Assembly: GCA_018817595.1 (NCBI GenBank)
Contig: JAHITU010000031.1
Coordinates: 1 to 41,577 of the forward strand
DNA: 41,577 bases
Reading direction: 5' to 3'
From: Patescibacteria group bacterium
Lineage (GTDB): Bacteria; Patescibacteriota; Minisyncoccia; Phycocordibacterales; UBA12079
Shown piece after piece: positions 1-8,483 of this stretch. Every line of letters starts with the position of its first letter. Positions within the stretch are counted from its first letter, which is position 1. A model generated the notes under the pieces. That model was not told the DNA's origin and made no database searches. It saw only the letters and a program-made list of their open reading frames with translations. A program made the translations under genes and the position numbers.

Positions 1-2
1 AA

Positions 3-146
3 ATGCAATACCAACTTAATTTGTTTCTTTATTACTATAATCACAGAAAGAAACATCGAGGTTTAGGAATGGATGGAAAAACTCCTGTCGAAAGACTACA
101 AGAACTGACAACTGTAAACTTGACGCTGCAATGCTACAATACTTGA
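3..146 (+). CDS. Transposase / integrase-core C-terminal fragment (partial, runs off left edge)
   Basis: The first 47 visible codons end in TGA at 144-146. They contain the YYNHRKKHRGLGMDGKTP segment followed by VERLQEL, the typical end of DDE integrase-core transposases (rve/rve_3; IS481- and IS3-like elements), where the pattern is YN..R.H..LG..TP.E.L. The ATG at position 3 is an internal methionine, because the similarity begins at once and the family has about 250 further residues upstream. No terminal inverted repeat can be identified with only one end visible. A promoter box overlaps the stop codon, so insertion of the element may have placed that promoter in front of the next gene. The family level is fairly secure; the exact IS family is a guess. 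Confidence 0.75.
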   Translation: MQYQLNLFLYYYNHRKKHRGLGMDGKTPVERLQELTTVNLTLQCYNT

Positions 147-172
147 CTTACTATTATATTTCATAGTATAAT
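143..172 (+). promoter_or_regulatory. Sigma-70-type promoter for the SPFH gene
   Basis: A TTGACT box at 143-148 and a TATAAT box at 167-172 are separated by 18 bp. The -35 box overlaps the transposase stop codon. A start near 179 would give a 5' leader of about 115 nt before the ATG at 295. TACTAT and ATAGTA flank the spacer as a small inverted repeat, and a TATAAT also reads on the minus strand within it. Confidence 0.65.
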
Positions 173-294
173 ATTAGCAGAAAGTATGAGTTATTTCCTC
201 TTGGGTTTAGGTTTAACTTTTTGAAAAAAACATATTAAAAAAACAATTTTTTAATTGAATATATACACTTTTAATTTTTTTAAGGAGATTAAAC

Positions 295-1350
295 ATGGAA
301 GAAAGAGTTGCTGTTAATACTAAATATATGCCCAAATTACTATGGGCATTCATTGTTATTTTTTTTATTTTTGGAACAGGCATTTTTATTTTCGGTATTT
401 TTATCAAATGGTATATATGTTTTGTTTCGATTGTCCCTTTTGGATTAAGTTATTTAATTTACAAGGGTTATGAAGAAACAACATCTAATCCAATAACTTA
501 CAAGGCAATAACTTCCTGGGGAGAAATAACTGGAGAGTATCTGAAAGAAGGAAAGGACCTTTTTGCTAATTACTTCCCTTTCTTTTACCACTTTATACCT
601 GTGAATATGACAAAAAAAGACAGGACATATAAATTTGAAAAAACGCGTTGTAAAATTGAAGAAGATATATCAACTGATGGAGAAAAGACTCAAAGTGGTG
701 GAGCTGTAGATACTTCAATAACTATTACTGCTGAAGCAGATGAAGAAAGATTTATTCATCTTATTAGAAATGGTGGACTAGATGGTGTCTTAGCAAGATT
801 TGAAAGTATAGTAGGAGAAGATTATCGCCAAATGTGTGCAGAATACACATGGGAGGAAATGACTTTCGCAAAAGATCTTCTAAGCGCAAAACTAATCCTA
901 AAAATAGTTGGAGAAAACATTGAAGAACACATTAAAGGTGACCAGAGCTTTGAGAATATTAAGGAAATAATCGAAAAAGGAAAAGCCGGCGACAGCACAG
1001 CACAAGAAAAAGCGAAAGAAGTCCTTCAAAAGGCTCTAGCAAACGGCATCGGTGATGTTGTTGATCTTGGGGTTATAATCAGAAGATTAAATGTCGATGA
1101 TATAAAACCAGAGGAAGCCATTGCTGAGAAAGCTTCTGGACTTGCAGTAGAAATTCTTGAAAAAAGAAAAGAAGATATGAACCTTGAAACCGAAATTTCA
1201 CAAGCAAGAAAGTTGAAAAGAGCTTATAATGAACTTGGTGAAGATGTTGTAAAAGAAATCAGACAAAGAAAAAGCATTGATAGCGGTCAAGGGAAGAGTT
1301 TCGACATCCCAGGATTATCTGATGTCGTTAAAAAAATTCTTAATAAATAG
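295..1350 (+). CDS. SPFH/band-7-like membrane protein
   Basis: 351 aa. Two hydrophobic segments near residues 13-37 and 38-57 form an N-terminal membrane hairpin. The soluble part contains acidic and lysine-rich helices and the segment DLGVIIRRLNVDDIKPEEAI followed by a long charged helix (about residues 260-330), which resembles the end of an SPFH/prohibitin domain, where a beta strand ending in xxVxDIxxPE leads into a coiled coil. SPFH proteins oligomerise on membranes and organise microdomains or chaperone other membrane proteins. The start is fixed by AAGGAG at 282-287, 7 nt before the ATG. The next gene begins 25 nt after the stop and is probably co-transcribed. The gene lies next to a transposase end and has a canonical ribosome-binding site that most core genes here lack, so it may be acquired. 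The SPFH assignment is from pattern only. Confidence 0.6.
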   Translation: MEERVAVNTKYMPKLLWAFIVIFFIFGTGIFIFGIFIKWYICFVSIVPFGLSYLIYKGYEETTSNPITYKAITSWGEITGEYLKEGKDLFANYFPFFYHFIPVNMTKKDRTYKFEKTRCKIEEDISTDGEKTQSGGAVDTSITITAEADEERFIHLIRNGGLDGVLARFESIVGEDYRQMCAEYTWEEMTFAKDLLSAKLILKIVGENIEEHIKGDQSFENIKEIIEKGKAGDSTAQEKAKEVLQKALANGIGDVVDLGVIIRRLNVDDIKPEEAIAEKASGLAVEILEKRKEDMNLETEISQARKLKRAYNELGEDVVKEIRQRKSIDSGQGKSFDIPGLSDVVKKILNK

Positions 1351-1375
1351 CTGAATAAAAAAAACGAGGTTTAAA

Positions 1376-1810
1376 ATGAATAATAAAATCGCCGCTATTA
1401 GTGGAGTAATAATGTTTTTTTTAATAATAGCGTTAACTCTAATTTTTGTTCTTTGGATAACTCCCGATGAAAAGGATTCTAAAAAAAGCACTACTCAAAT
1501 TAAAAAAACTGAAAAGTGGGTTTACTGCTGGAGTGATCCAACAGATAAACGCCCACCGAGATGTGGTTTTGTTAAAACCCTTAAAACTGAGGATGAAAAA
1601 GTTATAAAGTTTGTTGTTCACTGGCCGAAAACTGGAGTGAAGACAACATATGAAAGACTTTCAATTGAAAAAATTGGAAAATATGTCCAACCAGGTGAAA
1701 CAGGGACATGGTCCTTAAGAAAAGGACCATTGAAGAATGAATTCACCGGTTGGGAGGAAGATGAAAGAGGTGTTCGAATGAGCTCTTCTCTTAAAATCCT
1801 CTTAAAATAA
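1376..1810 (+). CDS. Single-pass membrane protein of unknown function
   Basis: 144 aa. Residues 7-28 form one strong transmembrane helix; the remainder is probably extracytoplasmic and contains two cysteines (in WVYCWSD and PRCGFV) spaced to allow a disulphide. The soluble part has alternating beta-strand character. I recognise no family. GAGGT at 1366-1370 precedes the ATG by 5 nt. The gene follows the SPFH gene by 25 nt and is followed at once by a terminator, so the two form a two-gene unit; a partnership between an SPFH oligomer and a small membrane protein is plausible (compare NfeD-type partners), but no NfeD domain is visible. Confidence 0.6.
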   Translation: MNNKIAAISGVIMFFLIIALTLIFVLWITPDEKDSKKSTTQIKKTEKWVYCWSDPTDKRPPRCGFVKTLKTEDEKVIKFVVHWPKTGVKTTYERLSIEKIGKYVQPGETGTWSLRKGPLKNEFTGWEEDERGVRMSSSLKILLK

Positions 1811-1817
1811 CCCAAAA

Positions 1818-1847
1818 AACAGGGGACGAATTTATTCGTTCCCTGTT
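1818..1847 (+). terminator. Rho-independent-type hairpin after the SPFH operon
   Basis: Inverted repeat AACAGGGGACGAAT / ATTCGTTCCCTGTT (14-nt arms, one G-T pair, 2-nt loop) begins 7 nt after the TAA. It is preceded by a run of A and followed by ATTATT, a weak U tract. Confidence 0.6.
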
Positions 1848-1867
1848 ATTATTAGACGAAGTGCTTC

Positions 1868-1980
1868 TATTATCAACGTAGAGCGAGAGTAATTGTAAAT
1901 AACGAAACGCAGTGAAGTTATTTACAATTACCGAGCCGAGGAGTTAATATAGGTGAATATCTTTTAGATATTCACCTATA
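1868..1980 (+). repeat. Double-hairpin element, copy 1
   Basis: The order is an outer half-stem TATTA at 1868-1872; conserved box CGTAGAGCGAGA at 1877-1888; a perfect 14-bp hairpin (1890-1903 with 1917-1930, 13-nt loop); conserved box CGAGCCGAGGAG at 1932-1943 followed by TTAATATA; then a second perfect 14-bp hairpin (1948-1961 with 1967-1980). Copy 2 at 24518-24600 has the same boxes and layout but unrelated stem sequences. It lies 17 nt beyond the pilin stop on the minus strand. The strand given is the one in which it was read; the functional strand is unknown. Confidence 0.7.
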
Positions 1981-1996
1981 TTTTATCTATTTGAAA

Positions 1997-2350
1997 TTAT
2001 TTTAGGCTTTCTATTGTCCCCGCTACAACACCGGATAAAATCTGGGCTCCTAATATAACCATTACCCCTATTAAAACTCCTATTAAAACTTTTTTAGCAT
2101 TTTCTAATTCAGCAGGTTTCCCTTGAGCTTTTACAAAAAGAAAGCCCGAGTAAATAATAGCAAAAATTGCAATAGGTGTAGCAATAGTAACCACAACATC
2201 CAATATTTGAGCAATAAAAGCTTGAATAGTTGGAGTACTTATAGGATTTTCTAAAGTTAAAGCATCCCCTCCTGCTGCTTTACTCAAAAACGGTAAAGAA
2301 ATTAATCCTAAAACAAATAAATATTGAACCCTATTAATTATTTTTTTCAT
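1997..2350 (-). CDS. TrbC/VirB2-like pilin
   Basis: 117 aa. A signal peptide of about 25 residues ends in FLSKA-A. Two long hydrophobic helices (about 43-68 and 85-110) are joined by a short basic loop with KAQGKPAELENAKK. This is the layout of TrbC/VirB2 major pilins of type IV secretion systems, and such pairs are frequent in parcubacterial genomes. The upstream neighbour, 5 nt away, is a paralogue with the same layout. The protein would be processed and held in the membrane as a pilus subunit or channel component. No VirB4, VirB6 or VirD4 gene lies in the window, so the assembly machinery is elsewhere or absent. There is no Shine-Dalgarno sequence. Confidence 0.75.
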   Translation of the reverse strand: MKKIINRVQYLFVLGLISLPFLSKAAGGDALTLENPISTPTIQAFIAQILDVVVTIATPIAIFAIIYSGFLFVKAQGKPAELENAKKVLIGVLIGVMVILGAQILSGVVAGTIESLK

Positions 2351-2355
2351 GTTTT

Positions 2356-2748
2356 TTATCTAAAATTTAATAAACTAGACCCCTCGGCTCCTAATCCTGT
2401 TAATATAGCCTTAACTATTAACCATGCTCCTAAAATAAATATTAAACCAATGGCAACATTTTTAAAAATTCCATGTGCCTGTTTAATTTTCCCAGGATTA
2501 CCACTCAAATACAAGAATCCTGCATAAGCAAACATTATAGCAGAAACAGAGACTGATATTGTGATTATAAAATCAATGATATTATCAACTAATTGAACCA
2601 AAGAATTAAAAGTGCATGAATTTGCCATATTTCCTTCTTCATCAACAGTAGGTTTACATGGAACCAACTCAGCCTTACTTAAAAAAGGAACAGATAGTGT
2701 CATCAAGACGAAACTATATATTAATTTGTTTTTTATTTTTTTCATCAT
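2356..2748 (-). CDS. TrbC/VirB2-like pilin paralogue
   Basis: 130 aa. The N-terminal signal peptide ends in FLSKA-E, the same cleavage context as the neighbouring pilin. A mature hydrophilic stretch with two cysteines (VPCKP and NSCTF) is followed by two hydrophobic helices (about 58-80 and 92-116) with a short basic loop containing GNPGKIKQA. Same family as the 1997-2350 product, with an extra extracytoplasmic segment that can form a disulphide. The start may be the first or second of two adjacent Met codons. It is the first gene of a two-gene unit whose upstream spacer is a GC palindrome inside an inverted-repeat spacer block. No Shine-Dalgarno sequence. Confidence 0.75.
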   Translation of the reverse strand: MMKKIKNKLIYSFVLMTLSVPFLSKAELVPCKPTVDEEGNMANSCTFNSLVQLVDNIIDFIITISVSVSAIMFAYAGFLYLSGNPGKIKQAHGIFKNVAIGLIFILGAWLIVKAILTGLGAEGSSLLNFR

Positions 2749-2750
2749 AA

Positions 2751-2802
2751 CTTTTGACTTTATGGACCTGCCTGCCGGCAGGCAGGCTTTATAGACTTTC
2801 GA
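2751..2802 (-). repeat. Inverted-repeat spacer block with GC palindrome
   Basis: The whole gap between the solute-binding-protein stop and the pilin start consists of TTTTGACTTTATGGAC, the perfect 20-bp palindrome CCTGCCTGCCGGCAGGCAGG at 2767-2786, and GCTTTATAGACTTTCGAC. The AT-rich flanks match the units of the other spacer blocks in this window. Confidence 0.7.
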
Positions 2803-4089
2803 CTACTTTAGCAATTCATTCATTTCTAAATCAGCTCGATTAACAGCCTCACTTAATTTTCTCCTTCCTGAAACTACAGAATTAACCATATCTTCAAAAA
2901 TAAAACTCGTTTCATCTTTGTTTATATCCAAAAATCCTTTAGCTGTCAGTGCTGCCTTAAAAAATATATTCTGATAAGGGTCAATCGGTTCTTTAGCTAA
3001 AATAATTTTTGAAACAGGAGGTAAACCAGTCAATAGATTTAAATATAGTAAAGTTTCTCCTTTAATTAAAGCTGTAGCTAAAGTATAGGCCCCTACTGGA
3101 TTTTTAGAACCTTTAGATATTGCTAAAGCCTCCATTTTCCCAAAATTTACAATGTTTTTTGAATCACCTGTTTGAGGCAAAAAAGTAACATCAAAATTTA
3201 AATTAGGATTCTTATTTCTCAAATCCTCAAGTTCGCTAGCAAAACCGAAATATAGGGCTAAATCCCCAGATAAAAAAGAATTTTTAGAATTAGGCATAGA
3301 GCTATTCCAAGAATATGTATCTAAAGCAGGATTTGAAAATTCTGTATAAAACCTCAGAGAAGACTCTGTTGCTGTTTTCTGACTTCCTAAATCTTTACTT
3401 AAAACAACATCATACTCCTCACCCTCTCTTACCACGATAGGGTTTCCTGTTTGCATTATCAGAGAAGCCAAAATTTCTTTTGAGTGATTTATATTTTTAT
3501 AACTTCCTAAAGCTACAGCAGATGTTAATATATTCATATTTTCATCCTTATCTGTAACTTTTTTAGTAAAAGCAAAAAAAGTATCCCATGAAGAAGGAGG
3601 GTTTGATATACCTAACCGAGAATGTATATCTCTATTCCAATACATTACCATTGGATCAATCATAAAAGGTAAAGCTAATATACCTGTATCGGTCAAGTAT
3701 AATTCCCCTTCTTCAATGAAGTAATCCTTAAAGTTTCTTAATGAAAATGTTTCATAAGGGATAGATAAAATCTTATTTTGATGTTTAATTATTTTGTCTT
3801 GGGGTAAAAAAAACAAATCAGGTCCTTTATCCTCAGCCATAGCTTCTGCTAAGATACTATCAAAGTTAGCATCATCAATTTGTTCATATTTTACTTTTTC
3901 AAAGCGAGAATCTCTATCAACTAGGTCATGAAGTACCTCATCAACAACATCATCCGCTACAGTTCCCCAAATCAAAACAGAACCGATTTCAACATCATTC
4001 CGATCCGTTTTGAAACCAGCAAACAAAATAACCCCGATTAGTATAAAAAAACCAAAAATTGAAGTAACTATAAGTTGAAATTGTGACAT
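2803..4089 (-). CDS. Membrane-anchored extracellular solute-binding protein, family 1
   Basis: 428 aa. An N-terminal hydrophobic helix (about residues 7-26) has no lipobox cysteine, so the protein is probably tethered by an uncleaved anchor. The rest follows the bacterial family-1 (maltose/sugar-type) binding-protein pattern: DLFFLPQDKI, then YLTDTGILALPFMIDPMVMY followed by WNRDIHSRLGISNPPSSWD, which is the hallmark hinge region (..G..Y.lP...d...lyYNkd.f...Gi..pP.TWdE), and a later GDLALYFGF segment. It would bind a sugar or related ligand outside the membrane. No permease or ATPase gene adjoins it, which is unusual for an importer. Pilin genes lie immediately downstream. Family confident, ligand unknown. 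Confidence 0.8.
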   Translation of the reverse strand: MSQFQLIVTSIFGFFILIGVILFAGFKTDRNDVEIGSVLIWGTVADDVVDEVLHDLVDRDSRFEKVKYEQIDDANFDSILAEAMAEDKGPDLFFLPQDKIIKHQNKILSIPYETFSLRNFKDYFIEEGELYLTDTGILALPFMIDPMVMYWNRDIHSRLGISNPPSSWDTFFAFTKKVTDKDENMNILTSAVALGSYKNINHSKEILASLIMQTGNPIVVREGEEYDVVLSKDLGSQKTATESSLRFYTEFSNPALDTYSWNSSMPNSKNSFLSGDLALYFGFASELEDLRNKNPNLNFDVTFLPQTGDSKNIVNFGKMEALAISKGSKNPVGAYTLATALIKGETLLYLNLLTGLPPVSKIILAKEPIDPYQNIFFKAALTAKGFLDINKDETSFIFEDMVNSVVSGRRKLSEAVNRADLEMNELLK

Positions 4090-4115
4090 AATTTTATTAG
4101 GTTATTAGCTGTTAG

Positions 4116-4140
4116 GGAAAAATCGTAAAGCGATTTTTCC
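4116..4140 (-). repeat. AT-rich hairpin between methyltransferase and binding-protein genes
   Basis: GGAAAAATCG and CGATTTTTCC (4116-4125, 4131-4140) form a 10-bp hairpin with a 5-nt loop. A second small hairpin, AAAATC-TTC-GATTTT, follows at 4175-4189 next to the methyltransferase stop codon. Confidence 0.5.
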
Positions 4141-4191
4141 TAATTTAAAATCTAAAATTTAAAATTTTTAATTCAAAATCTTCGATTTTGG

Positions 4192-4752
4192 TTATTCTTC
4201 TCTTCCTGTTAATGGGTCAATTGCTCTTTTTTTAAAAATCATTCCATAATGATTATCCCCCGCATAAATATCTTTTTCATAATCAAAACCATTATTCATA
4301 AAATATTTTTTGGCTTCATTAGGAGAAACTACATCATCATCTATTGGTCCTAAACCCCCAGCCGAATCAATCCACTCTATAAATAAAACCTTTCTATTAG
4401 GCTTTAGTATTCTTTTGGCTTCTTTTACAATATTTTCCTTATTTTCTAATTGAAACATTGTATTAGAAATAATAACAGCATCCATTGAATTATCCTCTAA
4501 TTTTGAACCGCCAATTTTTTCTACGTCGCCCCAAATAGACTTAACATTAAATAAATGTTCAATTTCGGCTGATTGTCTAATTTTATCTAAAAACCGCCTC
4601 TGTACTTCAACAGCGAAAATCTTTCCATCAGGACCAACTTTTTTAGCAGCTGCTATCGCATAAGCACCTATACCTGCACCTAAATCAGCAATGTGCATTC
4701 CAGACATTAAATCAAATTGATCAATATTATTTTGTGGATCTGTAAAAGCCAT
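4192..4752 (-). CDS. Class I SAM-dependent methyltransferase
   Basis: 186 aa. Motif I is clear (HIADLGAGIGAYAIAAAKKV, about residues 20-39). It is followed by GKIFAVEVQRRFLDKI, where the acidic residue ending strand 2 would contact the ribose of S-adenosylmethionine, and by DAVIISNTMFQLENKENIVK and a late LKPNRKVLFIEWIDS strand, all in Rossmann order. This resembles small UbiE/Methyltransf_31-type enzymes; the substrate cannot be told. The N-terminus is unusually short before motif I, but the ATG is the first available. The 5' spacer is an inverted-repeat block and there is no Shine-Dalgarno sequence. Confidence 0.8.
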   Translation of the reverse strand: MAFTDPQNNIDQFDLMSGMHIADLGAGIGAYAIAAAKKVGPDGKIFAVEVQRRFLDKIRQSAEIEHLFNVKSIWGDVEKIGGSKLEDNSMDAVIISNTMFQLENKENIVKEAKRILKPNRKVLFIEWIDSAGGLGPIDDDVVSPNEAKKYFMNNGFDYEKDIYAGDNHYGMIFKKRAIDPLTGREE

Positions 4753-4756
4753 AATA

Positions 4757-4867
4757 AATTAGTCTAAAGTCCTTAATGTCAAAAGTCGAAAGTCAAAATC
4801 TTTAGAAAAATTTGCTCTGCAAATTTTTTGACTTTACGAACTTTACGAACTTTATGGACTTTTAACT
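4757..4867 (-). repeat. Inverted-repeat spacer block
   Basis: One arm is built of AGTCTAAAGTCC, AAAAGTCGAAAGTC units, and the other of GACTTTACGAACTTTACG, AACTTTATGGACTTTT units. The arms are imperfectly complementary and enclose a small hairpin AAATTTGCTCTGCAAATTT. The block lies immediately 5' of the methyltransferase start. Confidence 0.7.
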
Positions 4868-4920
4868 CGTTTATTATTATATCATCAAAAAAACAATGAC
4901 AAAAACAAAAAAGTGAATAA

Positions 4921-4948
4921 AAAGGGCGAGGCTTTAGCCTCGCCCTTT
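4921..4948 (-). terminator. gyrA terminator
   Basis: Perfect 12-bp stem (4921-4932 with 4937-4948, TTTA loop) of the GGGCGAGGC/GCCTCGCCC type, followed on the minus strand by five T. It lies about 40 nt after the gyrA stop. The same stem core is reused after rpoD at 12735-12764. Confidence 0.85.
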
Positions 4949-4988
4949 TGAATTCTAACTTCCTAAAACCTAATCCATAATAACCTAA

Positions 4989-7472
4989 TTAAAGTACCAC
5001 AATCGAAGCCACCTCATCCCCCGCTCTCAATTTCATCACTCGTACTCCTTGAGTTTGTCTTCCTAATTTTGGAACCTCTTTTAATTCAATTCTAATCACT
5101 TGTCCTTTTTTAGAAATAGCCACAAATTCTTCTTGGTCAGAAATTACCTTAGAAGCAATTAAATCACCTACTTTTGAACTTAATTTAATAGTTTTGATTC
5201 CTGAACCACCTCTTTTTTGAACTTTGTACTCTTTCAAATCTGTCATTTTACCAAACCCGTTACTACTAATAACCAATAAATGCGGTTCTTTATCTTCTTT
5301 ACTAATTAAACAAGCCCCAACTACCATATCATCCTTTTTATTTAATTTAATTCCTCTTACACCTCCAGCTGCTCTTCCCATTGGTCGAACATCTTTCTCA
5401 TCAAATCGGATTGATTGTCCTTCTTTTGTTGTCAGAATCATTGTATCTCCTTTCTCAATAAAAGAAGCTACGATTAATTCATCACCACTTCCTAAATTAA
5501 TTGCTATCAAACCTGATCTTCTCACAGAGTAGAATGACTCAGCATCTACTTTCTTAATTACTCCTAATTTTGTTACCATCATCAAAGCCAATTCATCTTT
5601 TTTAACATCCTTTGGCATAGCTAAAATCGAGGTTATTTTTTCCTCTCCCTCCAAAGGTAAGAAATTCATTATTGATTTTCCTTTTGTTGCTCGTCTTCCT
5701 TCTGGAATTTCAAACATTTTCATCTGATAAACCTTTCCTTTATCACTAAAGAATAACAAATCACTATGAGTGCTGGTTCTAACAAATTTAGTTACAAAGT
5801 CCTCGTCTTTGGTATTTAAATCAACTACTCCCACTCCTCCTCTTTTTTGTTTTTTAAACTCATCAGGATTTATTCTCTTAACATAACCTCCGTTAGTCAT
5901 CACAAGAATGTTTTCTTCTTCTTCAATTAAATCCTCTACTGAAATGGATTTAACTCCTTGTTTTACAACCTTAGTTCTTCGATCATCTCCATATTTAACA
6001 GAAATTTCTTCTAATTCTTTTTTAATGATATCTAAAATCTTTGTAGTGGATTTCAAAATTCCCATTAATTTTTTAATTAATTCTTGAATAACTTTCAATT
6101 CATCTTCTACTTTCTTTCTTTCCAGCCCTGCTAATTTCTGCAGCTTCATTTCCAAAATAGCATTAGCTTGAATTTCTGACAATTTAAACTTCTTCATTAA
6201 ATCAAAACGAGCTGAGGGAACATCTTTAGATGCTTTAATTAATTTAATAATAGCATCAATATTATCTAAGGCGATTTTCAATCCTAGCAAGATATGCTCT
6301 CGAGCCTGTGCTTTTCTTAATTCAAATTCAGTTCTTCTTCTCACTACTACTTTTCTATGATCAATGAATTCTTCCAACATTGATTTCAAAGACAAAGTTT
6401 GAGGAACTCCATTAACTAACACAACGGTGTTAAAGTGAAAAGCTTCTTCTAGTTGAGTAAATTTATATAAATTATTTAATAGATTTTGAGGATTGGCATT
6501 ATTCTTTAAATCTATAACAATACGAATATCTTTTGTAGATTCATCTCTTAAAGCTCGAATACCTTCAATCTTTTTATCCCCATGCAGTTGAGCTATCTTA
6601 GTTATCAAGGTTGCCTTATTCACTCTGAAAGGAATAGAAGTAATTATAATTTGGAATTGACCAGATTTTGTCTCTATTATTTCGGCTTCTCCTCGACAAA
6701 TAATTCCACCTCGTCCATTTTGGTAAGCATGTTTAATATCCTTTTGATTAAAAATAATTCCTCCCAAAGGAAAATCAGGACCTTTAACAAAATTCAAAAG
6801 ATCATCTACCCCAGCATCTTTATTATCAATTAAATAAATAGTCGCTCCAATTATTTCTCTTAAATTGTGAGGAGGGATATTGGTTGCCATTCCTACAGCA
6901 ATTCCCAAGGTTCCATTTAAAAGTAAGTTAGGGACAACAGTTGGTAATACTAAAGGTTCCTTATGAGAACCATCATAGTTAGGAACAAAATCAACAGTAT
7001 CTTTTTCTAAATCTTTTAATAATTCTCCAGAAAGTTTTGACATTTTGGCTTCTGTATATCTGTGAGCTGCAGCTGAATCACCATCAATAGACCCGAAGTT
7101 TCCTTGACCAATAACCAAAGGATATCGGTAGGAAAAATCCTGAGCCATTTTAACCATAGTTTCATAAATGGCTGTATCACCATGTGGGTGATATTTACCT
7201 AGAACTTCACCAACTACATTGGCAGATTTTTTGAATTTAGCAGAGGCAGTTAAATTCAAACCATTCATAGCATAAAGAATTCTTCTGTGAACTGGTTTCA
7301 AACCGTCCCTTACATCAGGAAGAGCCCGTGCAGTAATCACAGACATAGCATAATCTAAATATGATTTTCTCATTTCCCCACTGATACCAGTTTCTATAAT
7401 TCCTTTTTCAGTAACAGGAATTATTTGTTCATCTTTTTTAGGGTCAATATTATTTTCTTTATCTTTAGCCAT
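4989..7472 (-). CDS. gyrA: DNA gyrase subunit A
   Basis: 827 aa, full length for the family. The breakage-reunion domain comes first: [20 protein letters not shown] at about residues 49-67, [10 protein letters not shown] at 95-104 (quinolone-determining region, with Thr and Glu at the positions of E. coli Ser83 and Asp87), and the catalytic tyrosine Y139 in [11 protein letters not shown]. The C-terminal beta-pinwheel contains six repeated blade motifs and QKRGGVG, a recognisable GyrA-box (QRRGGKG), which favours GyrA over ParC. With GyrB it introduces negative supercoils; gyrB is not in the window. It is the last gene of a unit with the small membrane protein and the beta-lactamase-fold gene. 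TATAAT lies 19 nt before the ATG and no Shine-Dalgarno sequence is present. Confidence 0.97.
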   Translation of the reverse strand: MAKDKENNIDPKKDEQIIPVTEKGIIETGISGEMRKSYLDYAMSVITARALPDVRDGLKPVHRRILYAMNGLNLTASAKFKKSANVVGEVLGKYHPHGDTAIYETMVKMAQDFSYRYPLVIGQGNFGSIDGDSAAAHRYTEAKMSKLSGELLKDLEKDTVDFVPNYDGSHKEPLVLPTVVPNLLLNGTLGIAVGMATNIPPHNLREIIGATIYLIDNKDAGVDDLLNFVKGPDFPLGGIIFNQKDIKHAYQNGRGGIICRGEAEIIETKSGQFQIIITSIPFRVNKATLITKIAQLHGDKKIEGIRALRDESTKDIRIVIDLKNNANPQNLLNNLYKFTQLEEAFHFNTVVLVNGVPQTLSLKSMLEEFIDHRKVVVRRRTEFELRKAQAREHILLGLKIALDNIDAIIKLIKASKDVPSARFDLMKKFKLSEIQANAILEMKLQKLAGLERKKVEDELKVIQELIKKLMGILKSTTKILDIIKKELEEISVKYGDDRRTKVVKQGVKSISVEDLIEEEENILVMTNGGYVKRINPDEFKKQKRGGVGVVDLNTKDEDFVTKFVRTSTHSDLLFFSDKGKVYQMKMFEIPEGRRATKGKSIMNFLPLEGEEKITSILAMPKDVKKDELALMMVTKLGVIKKVDAESFYSVRRSGLIAINLGSGDELIVASFIEKGDTMILTTKEGQSIRFDEKDVRPMGRAAGGVRGIKLNKKDDMVVGACLISKEDKEPHLLVISSNGFGKMTDLKEYKVQKRGGSGIKTIKLSSKVGDLIASKVISDQEEFVAISKKGQVIRIELKEVPKLGRQTQGVRVMKLRAGDEVASIVVL

Positions 7473-7506
7473 AATTTTTAACTTTCTTTATATTATATCA
7501 CATTTA

Positions 7507-7764
7507 TTATTCTATTTCTTGTAAATTTTCTTCAATTTTTTCTTTTTCGTCTATTATATCCTTATATGAATTAACTAGATTATCTTTAATTTCAACGACA
7601 GAAGATAGGTCTTCTATTGGATTTTTGACTTCTGTTTTTAGAGATTTCTTAAATTGAGAAAACCAAATATTAAAAACAAAAAACATTAGCAATCCGACAA
7701 TAAAAAACAAAATAATTCTTTTTTGTTTTTCTGGTTTGTTCCTCAAATTTAGAATAAAATCCAT
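7507..7764 (-). CDS. Small membrane-anchored coiled-coil protein
   Basis: 85 aa. A basic N-terminus (NLRNKPEKQKR) precedes one transmembrane helix at about 17-36. A charged segment follows, ending in IIDEKEKIEENLQEIE, which should form a short coiled coil. The positive-inside rule puts the C-terminal part outside. No family is recognised. The gene sits 12 nt after the upstream beta-lactamase-fold gene and 34 nt before gyrA, so co-transcription is likely. Confidence 0.6.
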   Translation of the reverse strand: MDFILNLRNKPEKQKRIILFFIVGLLMFFVFNIWFSQFKKSLKTEVKNPIEDLSSVVEIKDNLVNSYKDIIDEKEKIEENLQEIE

Positions 7765-7776
7765 TATGATTAAAAT

Positions 7777-8409
7777 TTAGTATTTTAAAACAACTACTTC
7801 ACCATCTTTTTCATCTACTTCAGTTTTTTTGATAGTCAGTTTATCCACTGATTTTAAGTCCTCATTTCCACTAACTTTTAAGAACCTCTTCAATGCATCC
7901 TTTTCTCCCACTTCTCCATAACACATTGGGATAATCACTTTAGCACTAAATTTAACAGCTATTTTATAAGCTTCCTCTGGATTTAAAGTGCCTTCTCCTC
8001 CAATCGGAACAAACAAAATATCCACGGAATCTAGATTTTCTCCAACTTCTCCTTCTATACCATTTGACTCCAAAGCACCGAGAAAACCAATATTCATATT
8101 ATCCATTAAAATAGTATAAATAGTGTTTATTAATTTTCCGCCTCCGTACATTGTTTCTGAAGCAAAACCTTTTATAAAAACACCAGCGATTTCATATTCC
8201 CCTGGGCCATCAATTACGATTACTTCTTTATTTTTTGAATCTGTTTGATCTATCCCATTAAAATCAGGGTGGTTTGTACTTATACAAGTAACATCAGACC
8301 CAAAACGGACTTGTTTATGTTTTGATTCCTTAGAAATGGGGTTAAAAGCTAGAACAAAATTTCCAGCCTGGAGTTTAAACGATTCTATTCCATTATAATT
8401 TATTATCAT
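7777..8409 (-). CDS. Metallo-beta-lactamase-fold protein (UlaG-like), with degenerate metal motif
   Basis: 210 aa from the ATG at 8409. This start is preferred to two upstream Met codons because TATAAT at 8417-8422 lies exactly 7 nt before it, as in other leaderless genes here. The order of elements matches UlaG-like/Lactamase_B_3 proteins: an N-terminal strand IINYNGIESFKLQAGN, then TCISTNHPDF in place of THxHxDH, GPGEYEIAGVFIKGF, DILFVPIGGEGTLNPEEA and AKVIIPMCYGE. Most histidines of the zinc site are missing, so hydrolase activity is doubtful; a binding or structural role is possible. First gene of the unit leading to gyrA, divergent from def. Confidence 0.7.
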   Translation of the reverse strand: MIINYNGIESFKLQAGNFVLAFNPISKESKHKQVRFGSDVTCISTNHPDFNGIDQTDSKNKEVIVIDGPGEYEIAGVFIKGFASETMYGGGKLINTIYTILMDNMNIGFLGALESNGIEGEVGENLDSVDILFVPIGGEGTLNPEEAYKIAVKFSAKVIIPMCYGEVGEKDALKRFLKVSGNEDLKSVDKLTIKKTEVDEKDGEVVVLKY

Positions 8410-8483
8410 AGAAATCATTATATCATAGGCGAAAATAAAAACAAAAAGCTTTGCTTTTGACAAAAATAGGATATAATGGAGTT
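8410..8483. promoter_or_regulatory. Divergent leaderless promoters (beta-lactamase-fold gene and def)
   Basis: On the minus strand TATAAT (8417-8422) is 7 nt from the ATG at 8409. On the plus strand TATAAT (8472-8477) is 6 nt from the ATG at 8484. Both spacings put the expected transcription start at the initiation codon. Only about 74 bp separate the two start codons and no Shine-Dalgarno sequence is present on either side. Confidence 0.65.

Noticed and set aside
5224-5532. 102-codon plus-strand frame inside gyrA, and similar frames antisense to rpoB, rpoC, mreB and secD
   Set aside because: They are shadows of strongly conserved genes on the other strand and lack start signals.
8457-8477. 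TTGACA followed by TATAAT upstream of def as a full -35/-10 promoter
   Set aside because: The spacing is only 9 bp, too short for sigma-70; only the -10 box is accepted.
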